Notes: generated by a model from the letters alone, not told the origin. A DNA stretch of 8,568 nt from UMGS946 sp048421225 (GCA_048421225.1 DBFNRV010000094.1:1-8568), one strand, 5' to 3'. Counted from the first letter of the stretch, positions 1 to 6,307 are shown. Numbers and translations: made by a program.

Positions 1-77
1 CGTATTCTGAGTATGAGCTGGGTAAGATCAACGTACCTGTTGAAGTATTTATAAAGCTATCCAGGCTTTATGGGGTA
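1..77. repeat. 77-bp terminal direct repeat, left copy
   Basis: These 77 bases are identical to bases 8492-8568 at the other end of the window. The repeat lies inside an XRE regulator reading frame and is in phase in both copies. An exact 77-base overlap between contig ends is typical of a closed loop from an assembler using k=77. A true circle, a tandem duplication or a repeat-induced loop would all look the same here. Confidence 0.95.
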
Positions 78-158
78 AGCGTAGAATACATGCTTGGGCT
101 TACCGGAAAAAGGATAATTCCCCGCGCGGACATTAAAGAAAGGCTGGGAAGGCCGTAA
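1..158 (+). CDS. XRE-family regulator, 3' part (N-terminus lies off the left edge or at 8401-8568)
   Basis: An open frame enters at the left edge (first full codon at 3) and ends with TAA at 156-158, giving 51 residues plus stop. The visible protein begins YSEYELGKINVPVEVF and continues through LSRLYGVSVEYMLGLTGK. This is the recognition-helix end and last helices of a helix-turn-helix_3 (Cro/C1-type) DNA-binding domain, followed by a short basic tail ending ERLGRP. The 5' part missing here is exactly the gene at 8401-8568. Joined across the shared 77 bases, the product is 82 residues with a complete HTH. It is likely a cytoplasmic transcription regulator with unknown targets. It lacks the LDYLVGRSDDPKR tail of the other XRE genes in the window, so it belongs to a different subgroup. 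A palindromic repeat block starts immediately after its stop codon. Confidence 0.8.
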   Translation, partial: YSEYELGKINVPVEVFIKLSRLYGVSVEYMLGLTGKRIIPRADIKERLGRP

Positions 159-273
159 AATCGCCATAGGCGATTCGCGTCGCGCTTGATCAGCGCGACG
201 CGAGCTTAACCCGTAAAATGCGGCCATAGGCCTTTCGCTTAGCGCTGTACAGCACTAAGCGAGCGTTACCCGC
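159..273 (-). repeat. Two diverged stem-loop modules of the 58-bp family
   Basis: The module nearest the XRE stop has stem arms at 176-186 and 192-202, an 11-bp perfect stem, next to the small palindrome 160-174 (ATCGCC-ATA-GGCGAT). The second module has arms at 236-246 and 251-261 with a GTAC loop, next to GGCC-ATA-GGCC at 222-232. Its single mismatch (C243/A254 on the plus strand) is a U-G wobble on the minus strand. On the minus strand each module opens with a CGGGT motif, as in the right block. The stem sequences differ from those at 6575-6957 but the pairing is kept. Confidence 0.8.
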
Positions 274-276
274 AAA

Positions 277-362
277 ATACGACCTTCAGCCGCGAGCGGC
301 GGTCAGGTCATATTTAGCTCTTAAGGTATCAAAAATCACCGCGCATGTCGCTGATTTTTGAT
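277..362 (-). repeat. Pair of conserved hairpins in the left block
   Basis: The first hairpin pairs 277-285 with 305-313 and encloses an inner stem GCCGC-GA-GCGGC at 289-300. The second pairs 328-338 (ATCAAAAATCA) with 352-362 (TGATTTTTGAT), with a CATG-containing loop region. Both have counterparts at 6535-6571 and 6486-6520, and again at 6802-6838 and 6752-6787. The outer stem of the first has one mismatch, which is a U-G wobble on the minus strand. Confidence 0.8.
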
Positions 363-478
363 GGATTATATTTTTAGGTACGTCCAAGCCTTGTGTTGTG
401 TCCGTTGATTTTTGATGAATTATAAGATTTGGAGCGATAGTCCCAAACCTATATTATCCCCTTGCATTTTTTGGAGTT

Positions 479-510
479 CTTAGAACCTTTTTTGCAAAAA
501 AGGTTCTAAG
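479..510. repeat. 32-bp perfect palindrome, left copy
   Basis: The half-site CTTAGAACCTTTTTTG is followed directly by its exact reverse complement, with no spacer. An identical copy is at 6391-6422. A zero-loop perfect palindrome of this length can form a cruciform or a long RNA hairpin. The order of its T and A runs (CCTTTTTT then AAAAAAGG) is not that of a normal intrinsic terminator. Confidence 0.95.
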
Positions 511-605
511 CCGCCGGAGGCGCGTTTATATGTACAGCCGACATGCGCGGCCAAAATTACACCTTGCGGACGCGTGAGCGGCGAGCGAACGTATTCGGAA
601 AAGCT

Positions 606-631
606 CAAAAAACGGAGCAATCCGTTTTTTG
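606..631 (-). terminator. Intrinsic terminator of the lipoprotein gene (bidirectional by symmetry)
   Basis: The stem CAAAAAACGGA / TCCGTTTTTTG (11 bp, 4-nt loop) gives a CGGA/TCCG core flanked by A6 and T6 on either strand. Read on the minus strand it lies 18 nt past the lipoprotein stop, after a small CGCC-ATA-GGCG hairpin (635-645). The same structure follows gcvPB at 6282-6307. The symmetry means it could also stop plus-strand transcripts coming from the XRE gene. Confidence 0.8.
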
Positions 632-648
632 AACCGCCTATGGCGTTT

Positions 649-1107
649 TTAGTCGATTATCTCAATGGTATCCTCGCCGCCGCTTACCGTAGCCCTTATG
701 CTGTCATAAGTCGTGCCAATGAGTGTGGGAGACTCGTCAACTATGCATACCAGCCTGCCGTCTATGCTAACGCCGGATGGGTCGCTCATCTTTTCGATCT
801 GCGACGTATACCACTCTACGGCCTTTTCAGCGGTTTCAAACTCAAACTGCTCCTCCTGGGAATCCAGCTTGCCGTCTATAAAGTGATATACCATGTAATA
901 GGTCATACCGTCAGCGCCGCCTTCATAACGAATCCTTGCCTTGAGCGCGCTTTTCTCGCCCTGGCCATCCTGGCCGGCTTGGGCGGCGGGCGACGGCGTA
1001 GCTTCGGAAGGCGTTTTGGAGGGATCCGTATCCCCGCCGGAATTTCCGCAGGCGGCGAGCGCGAACGCGAAGACTACGGTAATCAAAAACGCAACAAGCT
1101 TTTTCAT
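649..1107 (-). CDS. Small predicted lipoprotein of unknown function
   Basis: The 152-residue product starts with an SPase II signal peptide: MKK, then a hydrophobic segment (residues 4-19), then the lipobox LAAC with lipidated Cys20. It should therefore be anchored on the outer face of the cytoplasmic membrane. Residues 21-52 form a Gly/Ser/Pro/Thr/Gln-rich disordered linker. Residues 53-152 look like a compact alpha/beta domain, with MTYYMVYHFIDGK near 68-80, an amphipathic helix near 92-107 and a final strand ending DTIEIID. I do not recognise a family. The ATG at 1107 is chosen because the signal peptide begins there and GGAGGT sits 10 nt upstream; a longer frame to 1218 would bury the signal. 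The gene is divergent from gcvT and ends in its own terminator at 606-631. Two ATATGATCC direct repeats (1127-1135, 1168-1176) lie just upstream of the start. Confidence 0.85.
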   Translation of the reverse strand: MKKLVAFLITVVFAFALAACGNSGGDTDPSKTPSEATPSPAAQAGQDGQGEKSALKARIRYEGGADGMTYYMVYHFIDGKLDSQEEQFEFETAEKAVEWYTSQIEKMSDPSGVSIDGRLVCIVDESPTLIGTTYDSIRATVSGGEDTIEIID

Positions 1108-1188
1108 GGTGTGTACTACCTCCCAAATATGATCCCGCTCCCGCACAGCGTCGGGAACAGGGGGCGTATATGATCCGCCCGCCGTAAT

Positions 1189-1217
1189 AGAATACCAGTT
1201 TTTCGTCCGTTTTTCCA
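1189..1217 (-). promoter_or_regulatory. Candidate promoter of the lipoprotein gene
   Basis: On the minus strand, TGGAAA (1212-1217) is followed after 17 nt by TATTCT (1189-1194) with an extended TGG just before it. This would start transcription near 1182 and give a leader of about 75 nt. The -35 matches only 4 of 6, so the call is tentative. Confidence 0.4.
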
Positions 1218-1401
1218 CCGTATATGGATGGAATTGAGCCCATTTATATAAGGAAACATCTGCAAACAGGGCGAAAATGTTATCCGCTGCAAACTACCTT
1301 GGATTATAACGTCCTGAATACCCCTTGAAAAACAAATGAAAAACGCTGTTTTTTGAATAAAATGCAGGCTCAATACCAAATTTACAAAATCACAAACTGG
1401 A

Positions 1402-1423
1402 TTTAACAAATTTTCGTGTTAAA
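1402..1423. promoter_or_regulatory. Operator-like inverted repeat
   Basis: TTTAACA (1402-1408) and TGTTAAA (1417-1423) are exact reverse complements separated by 8 nt. The repeat lies just before a TTGACA-like -35 at 1440, in the divergent region. It may bind a regulator, but none can be named. Confidence 0.35.
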
Positions 1424-1448
1424 ATATTTGAGCAACCTATTGACATTT

Positions 1449-1507
1449 TGTGGATTTCTGCATAGAAACATCAAAACTTATCCATGTTATCCACATAGTT
1501 ATCCTCT
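1449..1507. other. DnaA-box-like cluster
   Basis: A perfect consensus DnaA box, TTATCCACA, is at 1487-1495. It is flanked by TTATCCATG (1478-1486) and TTATCCTCT (1499-1507), each with two or more mismatches, and by the reverse-orientation TGTGGATTT (1449-1457). A further TTATCCGCT is at 1280-1288. The surroundings are AT-rich and the genes diverge from here. One perfect box plus weak neighbours is suggestive only. Confidence 0.4.
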
Positions 1508-1600
1508 TTTGCTTGAAAAACAAGCCCCCTTATGATGTTAATAACTTGGATAGGATATGCCGAGCTTAAAATCATATACTTTTATGGTAAATTTATTTAA

Positions 1601-1685
1601 ACGCCGCGCTCCCCAGTCCGCACCCGCCGGAGGGCGCGGCGGCGGGCCCCATTCCCCGCCTGGAGGCATGGCGGGCGGGAGTCCC
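1601..1685. other. GC-rich dyad island
   Basis: An abruptly GC-rich 85-bp stretch lies inside the AT-rich region. It contains the stem CGCCGCGC (1602-1609) / GCGCGGCG (1634-1641) and the stem CCCGCC (1655-1660) / GGCGGG (1670-1675). It lies upstream of the main gcvT promoter, so it would be in a leader only if a promoter near 1440-1468 is used. It could be an inserted palindromic unit or an attenuator-like structure. Confidence 0.5.
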
Positions 1686-1704
1686 ACAAAATTTCAAAAT
1701 GGAA

Positions 1705-1733
1705 TTGTTAATCATAAAACGTTGTTATATAAT
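1705..1733 (+). promoter_or_regulatory. Sigma-A promoter of the gcv operon
   Basis: TTGTTA (1705-1710), a 17-nt spacer, then a perfect TATAAT (1728-1733). Transcription would begin near 1740, leaving a leader of only about 37 nt before the gcvT ATG. That leaves no room for a glycine riboswitch. Confidence 0.75.
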
Positions 1734-1776
1734 ATGAGCGGCTAAGTACAAAGTATGTGTTTAAGGAGTGCATTTT

Positions 1777-2859
1777 ATGGACAATCTCAAGAAAACTCCG
1801 CTGTATGACACCCATGTCGAGTTAAACGGAAAGATGGTGGACTTTGGCGGATGGGCATTGCCCGTTCAGTATTCGTCAATAATAGATGAACACAGGGCCG
1901 TGCGTGAGCGCGTTGGATTGTTTGACGTGTCCCATATGGGCGAAGTGACGGTTACCGGAAGCGGCGCGCGCACATATATACAAAACCTCATTACAAACGA
2001 TATTTCCAATATGAAGCCTGGCCGCGTCCGCTATTCGCCGGTGTGCTATGAAAACGGCGGCACCGTGGATGATATCCTGGTATATATGCTTGATAACGAC
2101 AAGTACCTGCTGGTGGTAAACGCGGGAAATACGGATAAGGACTACGAGTGGTTCCAGCGGCATGCCGCCGACGGCGTAACGCTTGAAAACCAGTCCGCCT
2201 CCTGGGCGCAGCTTGCGCTTCAGGGGCCGCTTTTCATGGACGTGCTGAACCGCGCGGGCTACGAAGGCGATCTGCCGGTAAAGAACTATACCTTTGTTGA
2301 AAACATGAATGTCGCCGGCGTCCCATGCCTTGTGTCGGTAACGGGCTATACGGGGGAGAGCGGCGTTGAGCTGTACTGCGCGGCCCAGGACGGCGCGCGG
2401 CTGTACGCGGCGCTGATGGACGCGGGCAGGGACTTCGGGCTGCTTCCGTGCGGCCTTGGCGCGCGCGATACGCTGAGGTTTGAAGCGTCCATGCCCCTAT
2501 ACGGCCATGAGCTGAGCAGTGAAATTACGCCGATGGAAGCGGGCCTCAACTTTGCTATTAAGCTTAATAAGGAAAGCTTTATTGGAAAATCAGCGCTCGA
2601 AGCCCCCGTAAAGCGGGTTAGAATCGGCCTTAAGCTCATCGGCAAGGGCATTGCCCGCGAGCACGCCGAGGTGTTTGCTAACGGCAGGAACGTGGGATTT
2701 GTGACCTCGGGAAGCCCCGCGCCGGCTCTGGGCGGCAATTACGCCATGGCGCTTGTCAGCGCCGACGACGCGGGCTATGATGAATATGATATAGTAGTTC
2801 GCGGGCGCGGTATAAAAGCGCAGCGCGTGGAGCTTCCATTTTATAAAAGGGCAAAATAA
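1777..2859 (+). CDS. gcvT: Glycine cleavage system T-protein (aminomethyltransferase)
   Basis: GcvT takes the aminomethyl group from the lipoyl arm of H-protein, releases ammonia and passes the methylene to tetrahydrofolate. The 360 residues are the usual family length (about 360-375). Visible family features are the N-terminal DFGGWALPVQY (22-32), FDVSHMGE (49-56), TVDDILVY (96-103) with the conserved acidic pair that includes the catalytic Asp of T-proteins, NAGNTDKD (115-122), VTGYTGESGVEL (188-199), RFEASMPLYGHEL (234-246) and the C-terminal barrel motif GFVTSGSPAPALGG (307-320). ATG at 1777 is the start: AAGGAG (1763-1768) sits 8 nt upstream. An in-frame GTG at 1768 overlaps that ribosome site and is unlikely. 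This is the first gene of the four-gene operon; gcvH follows after 91 nt. It is cytoplasmic. The identification is very secure. Confidence 0.97.
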   Translation: MDNLKKTPLYDTHVELNGKMVDFGGWALPVQYSSIIDEHRAVRERVGLFDVSHMGEVTVTGSGARTYIQNLITNDISNMKPGRVRYSPVCYENGGTVDDILVYMLDNDKYLLVVNAGNTDKDYEWFQRHAADGVTLENQSASWAQLALQGPLFMDVLNRAGYEGDLPVKNYTFVENMNVAGVPCLVSVTGYTGESGVELYCAAQDGARLYAALMDAGRDFGLLPCGLGARDTLRFEASMPLYGHELSSEITPMEAGLNFAIKLNKESFIGKSALEAPVKRVRIGLKLIGKGIAREHAEVFANGRNVGFVTSGSPAPALGGNYAMALVSADDAGYDEYDIVVRGRGIKAQRVELPFYKRAK

Positions 2860-2950
2860 GCGTTTAACCGGCGTAAGCACCGGCATTGATTAGCATAAAC
2901 CGGCGTATGCGCCATATTAAATAAAATACATTAATTTAGGAGGTAATACG

Positions 2951-3328
2951 ATGATACCCACCGACCGTAAATACACCAAAGAGCACGAATGGATCCTCGT
3001 TGAGGGCAATGTGGCCAAAATAGGCATAACCGACCATGCGCAGGAGGCTATGGGCGATATAGTATATGTCGAGCTGCCCGCGATTGACGATGAATTCTCA
3101 GTAGGCGATTCCCTTGCGGTTGTTGAAAGCGTGAAGGCCGTTTCCCAGATATATACCCAGATTGCCGGAAAGGTAGTCGAGGTTAACGAAGCGCTGGACG
3201 ACTCCCCTGAAATGCTGAACTCGGACCCCTACGGCAATTTTATAGCCGCGATAGAATCCGCCTCCATCGATGAGGACGAATTCCTGTCAGCGGATGAATA
3301 CGGCGCGCTGCTCTCGGCGGGAGAATAA
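2951..3328 (+). CDS. gcvH: Glycine cleavage system H-protein (lipoyl carrier)
   Basis: GcvH carries the lipoyl arm that shuttles the aminomethyl intermediate between P-, T- and L-proteins. The product has 125 residues, close to the usual 125-130. The N-terminus MIPTDRKYTKEHEW is characteristic. GITDHAQEAMGDIVYVELP (25-43) precedes the lipoylation motif VVESVKAVS, with the acceptor Lys62. VEVNEALDDSPEMLNSDPYG lies in the second half of the lipoyl domain. A strong AGGAGGT (2938-2944) sits 6 nt before the ATG. The 91-nt gap from gcvT holds only small dyads and shows no terminator, so co-transcription is expected. No lipoate ligase or lipoyl synthase is in the window, so modification depends on genes elsewhere. 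Confidence 0.97.
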   Translation: MIPTDRKYTKEHEWILVEGNVAKIGITDHAQEAMGDIVYVELPAIDDEFSVGDSLAVVESVKAVSQIYTQIAGKVVEVNEALDDSPEMLNSDPYGNFIAAIESASIDEDEFLSADEYGALLSAGE

Positions 3329-3340
3329 GCATAAGGTTTT

Positions 3341-3397
3341 GCGGTCGTCCTTTGGCCGCGTTGTACAAGGGTTTCCCAATGGTGGGAAACCCCCTTG
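3341..3397 (+). promoter_or_regulatory. Two intercistronic hairpins between gcvH and gcvPA
   Basis: A 6-bp stem pairs 3341-3346 with 3354-3359 and includes one G-U pair. A stronger one pairs CAAGGGTTTCCC (3366-3377) with GGGAAAC and the CCTTG end of 3384-3397, around an AATGGT loop with two extra C on the 3' side. No T-run follows, so this is not a standard terminator. It could be an RNA processing or partial-attenuation site. An isolated TATAAT at 3421-3426 lacks a spaced -35. Confidence 0.5.
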
Positions 3398-3456
3398 ATC
3401 TATAAATTGTATATTTTATATATAATTCGTGCTGATGAAAGGACTGAAGACAGACG

Positions 3457-4797
3457 ATGAAGAGCTACGTTCCAAACACCGCCGCTCAACGCGCGGAAAT
3501 GCTCAAAGCCATTGGCATGTCCTCAATGGAAGACCTGTTTAAGGATATCCCAGAGGATGTGCGGCTGAAAGCTCCCCTAAAGCTTAACAAGGGCATGAGC
3601 GAGGAGGAGGTGCGCCGCATATTCCGGGCCTACGCCAAAAATACCAGCGCATCCATGCCCATTTTCAGGGGCGCGGGCGCGTACAGGCATTATATACCGT
3701 CGATCGTGCCCCAGCTTGCCGCGCGCTCGGAGTTTTATACCGCATACACCCCTTACCAGGCTGAAATGAGCCAGGGCATGCTACAGGGGCTGTTTGAATA
3801 CCAAACGCTGATCTGCCGCCTGACCGGCATGGACGTTTCAAACGCGTCCGTATACGACGGGGCGACGGCGGCGGCCGAAGCCATGCTTATGCTCCGCGAC
3901 GCGAAGAGGAGAAAAAAGGTGCTCGTAAGCGCCGGTCTCAGCCCCGAAGCGCGCGCCGTAATAGGAACATATTCGCGGTTTTGCGGAATTGAAACGGTTG
4001 AAATCCCTCTTAATGGAGACGGAGTTACCGATATAGGCGAATTGAAGGCAAATGCTGAAGGCGCGGCCGGCTTTATTGCGGCCAACCCGAACTTTTACGG
4101 CTGCCTTGACGATATGGACGCGCTGAGCGAAGCTGTACACGGCTTCGGCGGACTGTTTGTAAGCTATGTAAACCCCATGTCGCTCGGCCTTTTAAAGCGT
4201 CCTGGGGACTATGGCGCGGACATCGCCGTGGGCGACGCCCAGCCCCTTGGATTGCCGCTCTCATACGGCGGGCCGTATTGCGGGTTCATGTGCGCCACGA
4301 ATAAGCTGATGCGCAACCTGCCTGGCCGTATTGCGGGCCAGACGTCCGATAAGGACGGCGGACGCGTATTCGTGCTTACGCTTCAGGCGCGCGAACAGCA
4401 TATACGCAGGGAAAAGGCGTCGTCCAACATCTGTTCCAACCAGATGCTGTGCGCTATAATGGCAAGCATATACCTAAGCGCTATGGGCCCTGAAGGCATG
4501 CGCGAGGCAGCGGAGCAGAACCTGCAGAAGGCGCACTATCTAAGCGAAGGCATAAAAAGGATTGCCGGCGCTAAACTCCGCTATGGAAACACGCCGTTTT
4601 TTAACGAATTTACCGTAGACTTTGACAAGGATTCGTCGGTAATAAACGCCGCGCTCAAGTCAAGGGGATACATCGGCGGGATGCGGCTTGGATACTATGG
4701 ATGCGACGATAACGGGATTTTAATGTGCGCTACGGAGATGAACACCAGGGACGAAATCGACGGTTTCCTCTCCGCTATAGAGGAGGTGCTGAAATGA
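3457..4797 (+). CDS. gcvPA: Glycine dehydrogenase (decarboxylating) subunit 1, P-protein alpha
   Basis: GcvPA pairs with GcvPB to form the two-subunit P-protein, which decarboxylates glycine on PLP and transfers the aminomethyl group to lipoyl-GcvH. The 446 residues match the family (about 440-450). Motifs in order: N-terminal YVPNTAAQRAEML and DIPEDVRLK (30-38), GAGAYRHYIPSIV (72-84), TAYTPYQAEMSQGMLQGLFE (95-114), SVYDGATAAAEAML (131-144), the GLPLSYGGPYCGFM loop (265-278) and QAREQHIRREKASSNICSNQ (310-329). This is the N-terminal half of the long one-chain GcvP and lacks the PLP lysine, which is in GcvPB. ATG at 3457 gives the expected N-terminus; the ribosome site is modest (AAAGGA at 3438-3443, 13 nt away). 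The stop overlaps the gcvPB start by ATGA, which suggests translational coupling for equal subunit amounts. Confidence 0.97.
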   Translation: MKSYVPNTAAQRAEMLKAIGMSSMEDLFKDIPEDVRLKAPLKLNKGMSEEEVRRIFRAYAKNTSASMPIFRGAGAYRHYIPSIVPQLAARSEFYTAYTPYQAEMSQGMLQGLFEYQTLICRLTGMDVSNASVYDGATAAAEAMLMLRDAKRRKKVLVSAGLSPEARAVIGTYSRFCGIETVEIPLNGDGVTDIGELKANAEGAAGFIAANPNFYGCLDDMDALSEAVHGFGGLFVSYVNPMSLGLLKRPGDYGADIAVGDAQPLGLPLSYGGPYCGFMCATNKLMRNLPGRIAGQTSDKDGGRVFVLTLQAREQHIRREKASSNICSNQMLCAIMASIYLSAMGPEGMREAAEQNLQKAHYLSEGIKRIAGAKLRYGNTPFFNEFTVDFDKDSSVINAALKSRGYIGGMRLGYYGCDDNGILMCATEMNTRDEIDGFLSAIEEVLK

Positions 4798-6239
4798 GGA
4801 GCGAATATCCCCTGATTTTTGAACGCGGCAGGACGGGCCGCAGGGCCTATGACCTTCCGGCGCTCGACGTGCCCAGCCTTGACGGGCTTATACCTGAGAG
4901 TATGGCCGGCACGGAACCCCTGGAGCTGCCCGAAATAGCCGAGGTTGACCTTGTAAGGCATTATACCAACCTTTCGCGCAGGAATTTCGGCGTTGACAAC
5001 GGGTTTTATCCGCTTGGCTCCTGCACTATGAAGTATAACCCCAAGCTGAACGAGGAGGTGGCTTCCACCTTTGACGGGCTGCACCCCCTGCTCGACCAGG
5101 ACATGGTCCAGGGCGCGCTCGACATGATGCTCGACCTTGACCGCGCGCTCTGCGAAATAACGGGAATGGACAGGTTTACGCTTCAGCCCGCGGCAGGCGC
5201 GCACGGCGAGTTTACGGGACTTATGATAATCAGGGCGTACCACGAGATGCGCCAGGATTTTGGCCGCGGCGTAATGATAGTGCCTGATTCAGCGCATGGC
5301 ACCAATCCGGCGTCGGCGTCGATGGCCGGGTTTAAGACCAGGGAGATTAAGTCCGCCCCAGACGGCAGCGTTGACCTTGACGCCCTGCGCGCGGCTGTAG
5401 GGCCGGATACCGCTGGGCTTATGCTGACAAACCCGTCCACGCTTGGGTTGTTTGAGCGGAATATAACCGAGATAGCCAAGATCGTCCACGAGGCGGGCGG
5501 GCTGCTGTATTACGACGGTGCGAACCTCAACGCGATAATGGGCGTTGTGCGTCCTGGCGACATGGGGTTTGACGTGGTGCATCTCAACCTGCACAAAACG
5601 TTTTCAACGCCGCATGGCGGCGGCGGCCCGGGCGCGGGTCCAGTAGGCGTAAAAAAAGAGCTTATCCCTTACCTGCCATACCCCGTTATTATGGCGCGTC
5701 ACGGCGGGCCCGCCGCTCTTGATTATGACAGGCCGCTTTCCATCGGCAAGGTCAAGAGCTTTTACGGGAATTTCCAGGTGCTGGTCAAGGCGTGGGCGTA
5801 TATACTGTCCCTTGGCGCCGAAGGCCTTAGGGAGGCCAGCGAAAACGCCGTGCTCAACGCAAACTACCTCCTACATCACCTCAAGGGCGCGTACTGCGCG
5901 CCGCATGACCGCGTATGCATGCACGAATTCGTATTAAACCCAGGCAAGCTTCTTGAAAACGGGGTGCATACGACGGATATTGCAAAGGCGCTGATCGACC
6001 GCGGTTACCATCCGCCGACGATCTATTTCCCGCTTATCGTGCCAGAGGCTATGATGATAGAGCCTACCGAAACCGAAAGCCGCGAAACGCTCGACGAGTT
6101 TATCGCCGCAATGCTTGACATAGCGCGCGAGGCTTTGGAAAATCCCGAAAGCCTGCACGGCGCGCCGGTGACAACGCCCGTCGGCAGGCCCGACGAGGTC
6201 GCCGCCGCGCGCAAACCTGTGGTTAAGTACGAAGGTTAA
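4794..6239 (+). CDS. gcvPB: Glycine dehydrogenase (decarboxylating) subunit 2, P-protein beta (PLP-binding)
   Basis: This catalytic half of the two-subunit P-protein carries the pyridoxal phosphate. It has 481 residues, as usual for the family. Visible motifs: NFGVDNGFYPLGSCTMKYNP (64-83), QPAAGAHGEFTGLMIIRAYH (131-150), DSAHGTNPASASMAGF (165-180), DGANLNAIMG (241-250) and NLHKTFSTPHGGGGPGAGPV (265-284). Lys268 is the predicted Schiff-base lysine, followed by the glycine-rich loop. The C-terminal HPPTIYFPLIVPEAMMIEPT segment is also typical. The ATG at 4794 overlaps the gcvPA stop and has GAGGAGGT a few bases upstream; an in-frame ATG at 4725 lies inside gcvPA and is rejected. It is the last gene of the operon and ends 42 nt before a terminator. 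No lpd gene for the L-protein follows. Confidence 0.97.
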   Translation: MRSEYPLIFERGRTGRRAYDLPALDVPSLDGLIPESMAGTEPLELPEIAEVDLVRHYTNLSRRNFGVDNGFYPLGSCTMKYNPKLNEEVASTFDGLHPLLDQDMVQGALDMMLDLDRALCEITGMDRFTLQPAAGAHGEFTGLMIIRAYHEMRQDFGRGVMIVPDSAHGTNPASASMAGFKTREIKSAPDGSVDLDALRAAVGPDTAGLMLTNPSTLGLFERNITEIAKIVHEAGGLLYYDGANLNAIMGVVRPGDMGFDVVHLNLHKTFSTPHGGGGPGAGPVGVKKELIPYLPYPVIMARHGGPAALDYDRPLSIGKVKSFYGNFQVLVKAWAYILSLGAEGLREASENAVLNANYLLHHLKGAYCAPHDRVCMHEFVLNPGKLLENGVHTTDIAKALIDRGYHPPTIYFPLIVPEAMMIEPTETESRETLDEFIAAMLDIAREALENPESLHGAPVTTPVGRPDEVAAARKPVVKYEG

Positions 6240-6265
6240 TTGCCTCCGGCGGCTTAGAACCTATT

Positions 6266-6307
6266 ACCGCCATAGGCGGTTCAAAAAACGGATCGCTCCG
6301 TTTTTTG
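6266..6307 (+). terminator. Terminator of the gcv operon
   Basis: A first hairpin ACCGCC-ATA-GGCGGT (6266-6280) is followed by CAAAAAACGGA / TCCGTTTTTTG (6282-6292 / 6297-6307, loop TCGC). The second has a GC core and a T6 run and begins 42 nt after the gcvPB stop. Its A6/T6 symmetry makes it work in principle in both directions. The same structure ends the lipoprotein gene at 606-631, with one loop change (TCGC versus TTGC when read in the direction of transcription). Confidence 0.85.

Larger units (their letters stand above)
159..648 (-). repeat. Left palindromic repeat block (inverted relative to 6241-7060)
   Basis: This roughly 490-bp non-coding block fills the convergent gap between the XRE gene ending at 158 and the lipoprotein gene ending at 649. 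Read on the minus strand it matches the right block in the same order: GCC-ATA-GGC hairpin, terminator-like hairpin, a segment holding ACGCGT repeats and AGGTGTAATTTT, a 32-bp palindrome, an AACTCCAAAAAATGC spacer, an ATCAAAAATCA hairpin, an ATATGACCT hairpin, then two 58-bp-type stem-loop modules. The left copy has about a dozen extra bases near 520-535 compared with the right one. No coding potential is apparent. It may be a REP/BOX-like or MITE-like family, but no transposase or target duplication was seen. Confidence 0.85.
1219..1704. other. AT-rich divergent intergenic region upstream of gcvT
   Basis: No convincing gene is present. The stretch holds CTGCAAAC direct repeats (1260-1267, 1287-1294), the inverted repeat TTTAACA...TGTTAAA (1402-1423), a weak plus-strand promoter-like pair TTGACA (1440-1445) / TAGAAA (1463-1468) at 17-nt spacing, a cluster of TTATCC motifs (1478-1507) and an 85-bp GC-rich dyad island (1601-1685). 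The flanking genes point away from it. I see no glycine-riboswitch core. Confidence 0.7.

Noticed and set aside
574..1173. 199-codon plus-strand open frame
   Set aside because: It lies antisense to the lipoprotein gene, which has a signal peptide, lipobox and ribosome site; its translation is low-complexity and starts inside the repeat block.
1116..1409. 97-codon minus-strand frame
   Set aside because: It overlaps the lipoprotein leader and AT-rich intergenic DNA; no recognisable domain or ribosome site.
1557..1745. 62-codon plus-strand frame upstream of gcvT
   Set aside because: It crosses the GC-rich dyad and the gcvT promoter, has no good ribosome site and encodes a Gly/Pro-rich stretch without features.
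1475..1776. Possible glycine riboswitch upstream of gcvT
   Set aside because: No conserved aptamer core was found by eye, and the best promoter starts transcription near 1740.
1768..1776. GTG at 1768 as the gcvT start
   Set aside because: It overlaps the AAGGAG ribosome site that fits the ATG at 1777, and family N-termini match the shorter form.
4725..4793. N-terminal extension of gcvPB to the ATG at 4725
   Set aside because: It would lie inside gcvPA in another frame; ATG 4794 has GGAGG, the ATGA overlap and the expected N-terminus.
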